From positions 28,688,271 to 28,752,270 of the forward strand of contig JAJEKV010000006.1 in NCBI GenBank assembly GCA_021234155.1: 64,000 nt of DNA, in the 5' to 3' direction. The stretch is from Isoetes taiwanensis (lineage: Eukaryota; Streptophyta; Lycopodiopsida; Isoetales; Isoetaceae). The number at the start of each line of letters is the position of its first letter. The stretch's first letter is position 1. Below are positions 1 to 9,256 of the stretch, piece by piece. A program made the translations under genes and the position numbers. The notes beneath the pieces are model-generated. The model was not told where the DNA came from. It searched no databases and saw only the letters and a program-made list of their open reading frames with translations.

Positions 1-1769
1 TTAACTATTTCTTATCGCCTACCAACCCAAATAAGGCTCTCAAAGCCCACCAAAAGTATTCGCATTGCGAGGATAAATCATTGGCATAGAAGAAGACCTC
101 ATCTTTCCGAAAAGCTGATAGAAAGAACTTGATAAAATGGCTATTCAAGGCAGTAGCCCAAGGAGATACCGTGGTGTCCTCCTCAATCTCCAAATCCAAC
201 ATGAGTTGATCTTGTTTATACTCTTCCTACTCTTCTTCTTGGTACATTAGGTTGTCTTTAGTCAACCCTTCTACCCATTCATCGGACTCAATTAGATATT
301 TCTATATTATCAGTGTTAGGACGTGGGGTCCCATGCATTTGCGAGATCTTGCATAACCAAACTCCACAAGTTGGAGTATCTATACTGGGTTATTTGGCTA
401 TGGCTTATAAGATAGAGCTTGTTGCACGGACGGTGGAAGCTCTTGTCATGTGAAATCCATGAAGTGATGCATGCAATACTCAACAGGCTCATAAAGTACA
501 TGAGCTTTCTTTTGCATGGTGTACCAAATGCTTTATACATCAAGATTTCATCAAGAAGTAGGCAATTTTGATTGTTGAAGTAGATGAGAGGCAATATGTT
601 AAGGCCACTGCAATTTCTATGCCTTTGTCCTATCTATTGGCATCTCATTTGCTAATTGGTGCCACCATGTTTCATAATCATCATTACCTATCTCCTTATC
701 TTCCTCTGCAGGTTCAGAGGATGGAGGTATCTCATTTTCCTCCAAGAAAGAAGACTCATTACCTCCATATAAAGCCACCCGGTGATGAAGATACGGATCG
801 GATAATAAAACGTCGTCATGTTAGAAGGTAAATTGAGATAGTGATGGATAGAAATGGAAGGCGATTCTCTCTTCAAGTAATCATGTATTTCTTACTACAT
901 TGTAGAGTATCTTCTTTCCCAAAATGGTTGTGTGCTTTCGATTTTTTTCTTCTAGTACATTTTCTAGAGCTATTTTAATGAGGAGAGAAGAGGAGAGTGG
1001 CTTTTGAAATATGATGCCAAAGAAGACAAGGATTCTTCATAGTTTTTTTTGAGTACCTTGGCCAGCTAGCTAGGCCACCTTAAGAAAGGAAAGTCAAAGA
1101 GGAATCAAATTTTTGAGTTGTAAGAACATTTTGGAACAAGGTGGGAGGATCTTGTGGAACTTCGGAAGGTCATAACTATGCCAAGGTGTTGGATACGAAG
1201 AGAGGTGTCAATAATCTAGAAAGGGATGTGATTACTCTTGATCCTCGAATGCAAAGACGCGTGCCAATTAAGCCCCTTCTTGGTGCTCTAGAAGATGACG
1301 AACAGGGATACTAAAAATTGAAGTGACACTATTAAGAATAGGGCCTTGAAAATTATACTGCTCAAATCAAACAGGAAAACCCTAAAAAGTCTGGCTATAT
1401 TATAATGGACACGGAGGATCGGATGGAGGTGGACCGACCAAAATGGAGAGCGTGGAAGCTAAAGCGGCTATTGATTCAATGTTAATCCTGATGTTGTGAA
1501 GGAGCACAATGAGAATGTCCTTTATCTCAAATTAATGAAATAGTATTTTCTAATATATGTATATATACCATATATAGATGTATAGCCTTGAGTACATACC
1601 TTGATGAGGTAGGTTGTACTCGTGACATGACTGCATATCATATGTAGCTTGTATCTACACAATAGATGAGAATGTCTTCCATGTTATCCTCAGCATCAAA
1701 AAATAGTGTACTTCTTCCGGGCTTGGTAATACATGGTGTGTTACACTATCCTCTCCTTAAAGAACGAAT
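1..1769. other. No recognisable gene
   Basis: Only short open frames without recognisable motifs are present. I see no tRNA, LTR boundary or conserved domain here. Probably decayed intergenic or repeat sequence. Confidence 0.5.
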
Positions 1770-2000
1770 GGACGAAAGAGTGAATGAATGAATTGGTTTT
1801 TATCATCCATGGAGACCAAATGGTTTATGAATAGAATAGAATAGTTTTTTTAACGTCCACGCAGACCAATAGGTCATGGGACCCATACAATGGGCTAGTA
1901 CAATCATTACTACTAGGATTAAAAAAACCTCTGCCTCGAAAGGTTTTCAAGGGAAAAACCTTTGCAGTAATGATGATACTAGACAAGCGGAGATAATGAC
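1770..2000 (-). repeat. Two nested 3' ends of a non-LTR element family with microsatellite tails
   Basis: Read on the minus strand, two similar 3' ends lie back to back. One ends in a (GAAT)n-type tail at about 1,782-1,793 and the other in an (AATAG)n-type tail at about 1,828-1,844. Both share a core seen again at about 5,890 and 38,280: on the plus strand, a T-run, then a 'gtccac/atccat' word, then 'agacca' and 'gggaccc'-like words. A 3' core shared between copies with differing simple-repeat tails is typical of target-primed (LINE-type) retrotransposition. Their 5' limits are not visible. Confidence 0.5.
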
Positions 2001-3119
2001 TACTGAGGGCTCAGTAATTGCAGACGTTTATCTACAACCTCAAGTATGTATAATGCCAAGTCATGCCCAGATAGTGCTCTGAGAAGTTGTGGAAGCGTGG
2101 AATGGAATGCTAAGGTCAAAAAATGATTAGGACTATCTCAAAGCGGGGCAACTTTCGAGAAAGAGTATGGCTTTCATCTTCAATAACACATGGCGGCAAC
2201 GAGGGCACATAGTCTAAACTTCGCGGAAATTGTGGCAGCTCCCATCTATCTGTCTCAATCAGTAGCTTTGTGTGGGACCCGATGCGAATTGATGCAATAG
2301 CTACAAGCTTGTTCTGGACAATGAAGCAAGCAAATAAACTTGGGGCCCTGGTGTCAAGGTGGGATTTATGTGTGCATGATAATGACCAGTTTTCACTTGG
2401 GCCAAAGTAACTGCGTCCCATATCTTTTGAGAAAAATGACCATTGAGATATTGTTGCAAAAGCTCAAGATCGGAAGCTGGCAAGCATCGGCGATTGCTCT
2501 GGGTTTACCCTGCGACCCAGCGGGCAAACCATGTAGTGCAATGCTCTTTCCAACATCGTTTCAAGCGGAGGAGATTTAGCCATGGCAAGTGCAAAACGGG
2601 ATACCTAACATCATCCATGTGGTGCACCTTGCTTGGGATATAGTGGAGATGGCGCTTCATGGCAGAATGTTGAAGAGGCCAAAAACCTGTCTCTTTTAAA
2701 AGAATAGCATACCGTTGTTTAATAAAAAAAGTGCACAATACACCCATTACTGTACAAGATTAAAAAATCCCCATCCCAGAAGGGTTTTTGAAAGAAAACC
2801 ATCGACATTAATAGATGAGACAACAATGTCTTTGGAGGATACAAATGGGCCCATTGATCAAGAATCTTCATGATATAGGATGCGGTGATGGCATGTAGCA
2901 AGGAGAAGCAAGGAAAGAAGATAAAACCCAGAATACTTCATTAATTACCTGTAACATTTGAAAAAACTAGATAACGTTACCTATGGTAACATCTTAATTC
3001 TAGTGCCACTTGTCCTTATGACTATGCCCCTAAATGCTAACACTAAATTTTTTACACTAATATGACTTAGTTTATTTATTATTTCCGTTATTCCCCCTGT
3101 AGCAAATTTTAAAGAAATA
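2001..3119. other. Unclassified decayed sequence
   Basis: No gene is recognised. Minus-strand reading of about 2,300-2,747 gives a broken peptide with a Leu-Lys-x-Cys-Trp-Lys-Glu core. A similar core recurs in the minus reading of about 4,930-5,190. The two may be relics of one unidentified repeat family, but I cannot name it. Confidence 0.25.
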
Positions 3120-4640
3120 TTCACAAACTTACTACAGAGGGAGATTCTTCAAGCTATAAACTCCAAGTTGGCTTCTAAAGGCTTCGATCTTCTATTTTGG
3201 AAGTGGCTTGGACAAAATATTTGTTGGTTGGTCATGTGCTGTAGTAAATAAGCTCAATAGTTATTGCACTTCAATATGCTCGTTACTGCATGAAAAACAT
3301 GATTGGTTGCAAGCTGGATACTGCTCAAATTGTCATAGTAAATGACAGTCCTGTTCTCCCTCTAATTTTTCAAAGCATCAAACACATTGCGGAGCCAAAT
3401 TCCTTCACAAGCTCTATATTCAGCCTCAGTGAAACTATTAAAGATCGTGGACTATTTTTTAATGCTCCAACTAATAAGCTGCGATTGCCAAAAATAAATG
3501 CATACTAAACGCTTGTGGATTGATAATTGTAAAAATCATCTGTATAGTCCGCACCACAAAAACCTTCAAATTCAATCGTGCATTTAAACTTCCTTTTGAT
3601 TGACTTTTATTGTTGTATCTATAAAATAGACCACAATATGAAGTTTCCTTCAGGTAGCGAAGGATTTTTTTCGCCATTTTCTAATGCATGTCAGATGGTT
3701 TAGTGATATACTTGATAGCCAATCCTATGGCTAATGTCGATTCTGGTGTGGTGGCATTGAGATACATCAAACTTTCTACTAATTGTCTGTAAAGTGTTTC
3801 ATCACACTTCACTTTTCCATTGTGAATTGATAATTGTTTTTTTTACCTCCATGCGAGTATTCATCAGATTGCAGCTCTCCATTCTGAACTTCTATGATGT
3901 CTACTTGATTCGCGATCACCGCTGCCTGCAAGTTTGACAATATCCTGCTCTAGCTGGAATAAAGCATCTGCTCTATCGAATATCGCCCCTGTCATAAGCT
4001 TTCATGTGTATCGGGGGGTAATAACAACCTTCCAAATACACCCTCCTATATCCCATTATTTCCATCCAAAGGTACTGTTTGGTGCTGCTGACTTGCACTT
4101 CTTTCACCAAATGACCAAATTGCTCTCGAACAAAGCATGCAATTCCGCTATTACCTCTATAACTTGTCCCTACCTCATTCCAAACAGATGTTACTTTACT
4201 AAAACCTGGTATGTCAGGCAGTGCATATTGTTCGTGCTCCCAGGTTTCCACAAATACGATTAGATCTAAACATTTGAGAACTTCATACATGCTACTTACT
4301 TTGGAATCCATTAGCATGTTGATGTTCCACACTCCAATCCTGATGGCCTCGCTTACCTAGCTGCCAAAAATCACCTTTCCTCTCTTCCAGAAAACATTCT
4401 GATTCTGATTGTTTGCTTCTTTTATGCCATCATCATGTTGCCAAACCCCAGTTTCCTGAAAATAATATAACATGCCTAAATCTATCATTTCAAAGGTCTC
4501 ACTTAGCATGCATTTTGTCTCCTGAATTAACTCTTGATTATTACCTATAATAATCAAGTCATCAATGTATAGAGTAAGAATTATCATTGTGCCATTTTTA
4601 GCATTCACATAAAGAGATGGATCTACATCAGTAAATCTTG
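3120..4640 (-). mobile_element. Ty1/copia pol relic (RT to RNase H), interrupted
   Basis: Minus-strand translation shows a copia reverse transcriptase stretch at about 4,400-4,608, with LYIDDLIIIG at the catalytic YxDD box followed by FEMIDLGMLYYF. Then, beyond an insertion, come the connection and RNase H parts: LYRQLVESLMYLNATTP and MAKKILRYLKETSYCGLFY at about 3,650-3,830, and an RNase H-like FTEAEYRACEGIWLR near 3,400. A purine-rich tract near 3,135-3,150 could be the old polypurine tract. Stops and frameshifts interrupt every part and no LTR pair was found, so this is a dead fragment. The order of the pieces fits one copia element split by the LINE piece at 3,840-4,355. Confidence 0.75.
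3840..4355 (-). mobile_element. LINE endonuclease-domain fragment nested in the copia relic
   Basis: Minus-strand translation from about 4,345 down reads as the start of an apurinic-type (exo/endo/phosphatase) endonuclease of a LINE ORF2. It shows a WNINML-like start, then DLIVFVETWEHEQYALPDIPG, then GIACFVREQ and LWMEI, then GCYYPP, and in a shifted frame DALFQLEQDIVKLAGSGD. This order matches LINE EN domains. The fragment has only the N-terminal part, is frame-shifted near 3,965, and separates two parts of a copia pol gene, so it is either a nested insertion or a rearrangement product. Confidence 0.6.
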
Positions 4641-4649
4641 ACTTGTCTC

Positions 4650-5370
4650 ACGAGATGTGGAGATGTTTTCTTAGAAAGTAGGTGTTTGCAAAAGCACATG
4701 TATTGACTCATTATACCAAATCAACATATTTTGCTCTAATATTTGCAAATGCTGGGCAGATTTGAGTATGATGACATTTACCTCCATTTGGACACTTACA
4801 GATCCTAGTCTTTATGTGGCTCAAGGCCCCATCCGCCGGTTTCAACTCTGAAATTATGGCGGTTAAACGCAATGGTTCGGTGCCTCTTTATGGGTAGGCG
4901 TGCTAAGAAGCATCTTTGTGGGCTACAAACTAATGTAGGATTGATCTATATTTTGTAATATCATGTCTTAACCATCTCGAATGCACTAGCATCCCATAGG
5001 TTACTGAAAAAGCTTGCAAGATATTGCTAAGATGATCTAAGTCTTGCTCCTGCATATTACATTTAAAAAGCCACTCTGTACGATTCTCTTTCCAACAGGT
5101 TTTAAGATGTTGTAGACCCATGGTCATTGTGTATACAAGACTTTGAAGTTGTAGTATCCTCCATTCGGACCACCTTTTGCTGATGATCAAGCAGTTTGGG
5201 CCATCTCTTTGGGATCCCTAACTTCAAAATACCAAACGGGGTTTGCTAAGGCTGGCCTTAGATTTATGTATAAATCAAATTTGAATACATGGGCATACAA
5301 ATATGAGGTACCAAATGAATATCTTTTTTACAACAAATATTCTATAGTTGAAAAATATAGGGAATTTGCA
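4650..5370. other. No recognisable gene
   Basis: Degenerate sequence. The minus strand near 4,740-4,800 has a Cys/His-rich peptide (CKCPNGG, then CHHTQIC) that could be a decayed zinc-binding piece. The context is too short to assign. Confidence 0.3.
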
Positions 5371-5490
5371 AGCAATACACAATGGTCAAACAAATCCTCT
5401 ATAATTCACAAATACGGACGAATTATACACAATGGTCAACTAAATGCTTTGTGATTCACAAATACAAGCGAATTACATACAATGGTTCAC
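5371..5490 (+). repeat. 50-bp tandem repeat, about 2.5 units
   Basis: The word 'acacaatgg' (third copy 'atacaatgg') recurs at 5,377, 5,427 and 5,477, a 50-bp period. The words 'attcacaaatac' and 'cgaatta' recur in phase. It is a diverged minisatellite with no coding context. Confidence 0.7.
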
Positions 5491-5869
5491 TCTGCATAAG
5501 CACATTTGGAAAAAATAGAGTAAATCCCATGCATATTCAAGTTATTGAAACTTGATTTTAACATTCTTGTGACAATCTATGTGATCATGCAACTGAATTA
5601 AAGTGCCCTCCAGAAAGTGAACCTAGATATCCAATAGGCATGTCGTACCTGAGGTCCATGCTTGTCAAAATGATCCTGCAAATTAGAAAGCATGATAACA
5701 TATGTCCCTTCAAATCAAGTAACATATATATTTTACAAATTTAATGTTCAATGATCATGATGATCGCAAGGAGGAGCATACGAGAAACACAAGGAGGAGC
5801 ATGACAACACAAGAAACACATGACCAACAATAGCAACAAATGGTGCTGCCATCACCTCGACACCATTTA

Positions 5870-6560
5870 GATAGACAGACAGGCAGACAGACAAATAGGT
5901 TTTTTAATGTCCACGAGACCAAATTGGCCATGGGACCCAAACAAAAAAAGGGGCATAAAAGCCCAAAAATATAAAGAAAAAATAATGCTAATGCTCATGG
6001 TAATTTTGTGCTACTTAAATTATCTAGACATAGCCAATCCAAGGATTGGAAGGCCATCGATCTAAAACGATTGTTACACCTCCCCTGTACACCGCTCACT
6101 TCTTTTGTAGGTGGATTGCTCTCATCTTGCAAAGCTCCTCCTCACGGTTACACGACTGAAGAGGGGAGAAATTCTCCTGTACTGGGAAACTACTCTCGCT
6201 TAGATGGTTGCATGCTGATGAACATTTAGGAGGCTGAGAGATCGAACCAAAAGATGTCGAGGACGACCAGGTCTTATCATTTTCACCCTAATAGCAGAGA
6301 CAATTCCAACAACTTTCACATGCATGATATCAGTGAAGAAATGCAAAACCTCATTCACATCTGAATGGACATCAGTCCCTGCCACTACAAACCCTATAAC
6401 ATGCAAGTTCGGGGTCACGGTAGCAGCAGAATCTTGAGGCAGGCTGCTATACATTGCTAGCTTGATTTCACGGCTCTGGTCTATTGTGGATTGTGGAGGT
6501 GTCTTACTCCCACTGAACATGTCCCATGTCCAATGTCCGCACTTCCGTTTGCAACACAAT
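5870..6560 (-). mobile_element. ORF1-like non-LTR element with (GACA)n-type tail, copy 1
   Basis: Minus-strand translation from about 6,560 to 6,240 gives a LINE ORF1-type RNA-binding domain: NLHVIGFVVAG, then a DVNEVLHFFTDIMHV stretch, then RPGRPRHLLVRS. This matches the conserved 'NLRVVGLPE ... RP.RP.HLLVRF' layout of ORF1/Transposase_22 proteins. A broken continuation runs toward 6,060, then comes about 170 bp of 3' non-coding sequence. The element ends at a 'gacagacaggcagacagaca' simple repeat near 5,872-5,893. No endonuclease or RT lies between the ORF1-like domain and the tail. The copy at 38,256-38,800 has the same layout. Confidence 0.6.
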
Positions 6561-6569
6561 TCTTCTTAC

Positions 6570-7630
6570 GTGGCAAGTAACTCTACCTCTAATTTTTTGC
6601 ACTTAAGCATCACTTGTGGCATACCTAAAAAAAAAAAAAAGGGGAAGGAGAAAGGGAGGGGGACAAGGAACATAATAAATCTCAAAAGCGCAAATGGTCA
6701 TTCGTATAGCTTCTCCATGGCAGCTCAAATCTTTGGTGATGGCTAGCCCTAAGCTCATACAACAATTTTTGGCCAGCTCCAAGCTCATACAACGACTTTT
6801 GGCCAACTCCAAACACACGGGGGCAACCAAAATGAAATTCCGACCACTTTCCAAGTGGCAAAAAAGATCCGATCAGCTCTAAGCAAGCAACCTAATTTCA
6901 ACCCACTCCAAGCAAACAACCTAAGAATTCATTTCAAGGCTCATGCAGCCGCCTCCTACCCCAAGAATAGCAAGGCACATGACATACAATGTCTCAAAGA
7001 AATCACATCCTGGTTCACCTCCACCATAGTGCTTTTGTTGCTAGCTCATAAATATACGTAATAACTTCCAAAAAATTCTCCCCACATAAAATTTCCCTAA
7101 AACCAAAGTACCAAAGCCCCAAATATGTCTCTGAATATATAGGTCTACAGGTCATATGATTCTGGATCTTTGATATTGGGGATGAGTGAGATGGCTCCTG
7201 TATTCAAGATTCTAGTAGACTGACAAAAATAGCAAAAATTATAATATCGACATTGGATCTGTGTTTCCAATGATCAAGGCCGAATGACCCCCTCTAGTGC
7301 TATCCATAGTCTGGACATCAAAAGAGCTGCTCTCTCGCCAGATCCAACTATACATTGTCATGTAGGTCTTTGTGTTGCTTTGAAATCTCTGCTCTCTGCA
7401 ACCCAAATGCCAGTGCCATTCAATTTTGTTTGGAAGTTGCACTTCTTACGAAATGTGCTTGCATGCCTGCTCTCGTCCACCATGCCTTGAGGACATAGCA
7501 ACTTCTAGATTTCTTATTGATGCTGCCATTGAGCTGAATCTCTCTACTTGCACAGGCACTTCAAGCATGATGAGATGGTGGCAGCCTATAAAGGGCCTCT
7601 CCATCTCCACAATTGACAAAAGGGCATAAG
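6570..7630. other. No recognisable gene
   Basis: Contains a short A-run near 6,628 and short tandem words ('ccaagctcatacaac' twice near 6,780). Open frames are short and without motifs. Confidence 0.45.
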
Positions 7631-7631
7631 T

Positions 7632-7932
7632 ATGCTACACCCTATCAAAAAAAGTACCATTTAGGAACCATAAAACTACCTAAAAAAGTACCCAACACTG
7701 GGTACTGGGTACTTTTATAATATCTCAATAACTACAAATGTTAAATTGAATGCATTCATTTTGGCCTCCAATAGTAATGTCTCTATCTTAACCTTGAATA
7801 TTGATATGCTTTTGACATTTTATATTGAACTTTTGAATTAGTTTTGACCAAAAGAACAAGAAAATAGTACCCAATCCAAAAGTACCTAGTGCAGGTACTT
7901 TGGCAGGTTCCAAAAATGGCAGGGTGTAGCAT
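7632..7932. mobile_element. Candidate small TIR element (MITE-like), 301 bp
   Basis: The ends are a perfect 12-bp inverted repeat, ATGCTACACCCT at 7,632-7,643 and its complement at 7,921-7,932. Looser inverted similarity continues inward: 'agtacc' and 'ggaacc' words occur in both arms. The interior is AT-rich and has no coding capacity. I could not see a clean target-site duplication, so the superfamily is unassigned. Confidence 0.5.
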
Positions 7933-8394
7933 GCATATGCCCAAAAGCAGATTGTCTTTGAATGTTACCCACTTCTGGAGAAGTTCTTGCTTTTTTGAAA
8001 GCCCAAAAGATGGTTTTAGTGCGTGGTATAGGAGGGGTGTGTGTATTAGTCCTCTGCCCGAAGACATAGGCCTATTGCTGAGATATGACTAAAGGCATGA
8101 CAAAGACATGGTAGGAACCAGTTCTAAGACTAAGAAAAAACCATGGGCTTCAGTATAGCATTGAGATATCATAGCCCTCATGGCGTGATCCTTTTTGTTC
8201 AGCTATAACGGCCATCATGGCGTGATACATCAGATTAACGTCACGACCCTGAAGGCATCCCTTTCCCTAAACAGATCATGACCATCACAATGTGACCCTA
8301 TTTAGAGGACCACCCAATTGCTTTAGTTAGGAAGACAACTCTATAGGTTGGGGTGTCACGTACCAGGGTTCAAAACCTACTAGCTACCATGAGG
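7933..8394. other. No gene; diffuse repeats
   Basis: Several short phrases of the kind 'catggcgtgat' / 'cacaatgtgacc' recur at about 8,178, 8,218 and 8,290. Similar phrases recur at about 14,190-14,320 inside the gypsy element. No coding signal. Confidence 0.4.
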
Positions 8395-8815
8395 TGGAGA
8401 AGTGGACGAGTGCAAATCTCATCATGTGTGGTGTGTCCTGAGAATGTCGTGGTGGGTGCGAGTCTCATCATGCGTGGTGTGTGTCTGAGAATAGATTGTC
8501 ATGAGTCATCATAGATCTTGTGAGTGCGAGTCTTATCACGTGCGGTTGTGTGGTGTGTGTCTGAGGATGGATTGTCATGAGTCGTCATAGATCCCGTGGG
8601 GGATGTTGCCAAAGTGGCATGACATTGTCATGGTGGGTGCGAGTCTCATCACGTGTGGTGTGTGTCTGAGAATAGATTGTCATGCGTCATCATAGATCTT
8701 GGGAGTGGGTGAGTGCGAGTCTCATCATGTGCGGTTGTGTGTGTGGTGTGTGTCTGAGGATGGATTGTCATGAATCGTCATAGATCCCGGGGGTGATGTT
8801 ACCAAAGTGGCATGA
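8395..8815 (+). repeat. Compound tandem repeat, two units of about 180-193 bp
   Basis: The unit starts at 'ggtgggtgcgagtctcatca' (8,451 and 8,632) and includes 'attgtcatga', 'gtcatcatagatc' and 'gatgttgccaaagtggcatg' (8,602; near-copy at 8,795). Each large unit itself contains two related half-units. It ends about 40 bp before the left LTR of the gypsy element. Confidence 0.7.
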
Positions 8816-8853
8816 CATTAAAACTACTAAATTAAAATTAAATTCCACTCTAT

Positions 8854-8858
8854 GTGAA
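8854..8858. repeat. Target-site duplication (left) of gypsy element
   Basis: GTGAA immediately precedes the left LTR and recurs at 20,760-20,764, directly after the right LTR. Confidence 0.8.
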
Positions 8859-9243
8859 TGTTACGTACATATGTTAGGCCCTAGGTCATATAGGTATGTT
8901 ACATACATATGTTGGTTGCCACATACATATGTTGGTTGCCCTAAGGTCATATGGGACCATTAAACCTAAGGATTATAGGTTTAAAGGACAAGTGGCATTA
9001 ATGTATGTATGCATATGCTTGGCGGCATGCCACTAAAGTTGGTATCCTATATAAGAGATAATAGATCTCAAGGAAGGGACAACATGTAAAATCGTTCTAG
9101 GAACGATTGGAATGGAAACTGCACTATGATGAAGTATTGATCTGAGGGGTCAACGCAAGTTTGGCGTGGGAAGTCCAAGACTCAAGGAGTGGGGAACCCG
9201 GGGTTCATATTAGCGGACTTGGCCTCTTTGAGGGGATGTAACA
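8859..9243 (+). repeat. Gypsy left (5') LTR, 385 bp
   Basis: Starts TGTTACGTACATATG and ends GATGTAACA. It matches 20,414-20,759 over its length, with small indels; a 'ttggttgcc acatacatatg' tandem phrase is present only here. The 'cctatataagaga' word near 9,046 is a plausible TATA box for element transcription. Confidence 0.85.
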
Positions 9244-9244
9244 T

Positions 9245-9256
9245 TGGTATCAGAGC
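9245..9256 (+). other. Primer binding site, initiator-Met tRNA type
   Basis: TGGTATCAGAGC lies one base after the LTR end. It is the classical complement of the 3' end of plant initiator-Met tRNA used to prime minus-strand DNA. Confidence 0.85.

Noticed and set aside
4740-4810. Cys/His-rich peptide as a gag zinc knuckle
   Set aside because: Spacing does not fit CCHC (CX2CX4HX4C), and neighbouring frames are uninformative.
8395-8815. CRISPR-like array
   Set aside because: Repeats are long, contiguous and diverged with no unique spacers; plant nuclear context.
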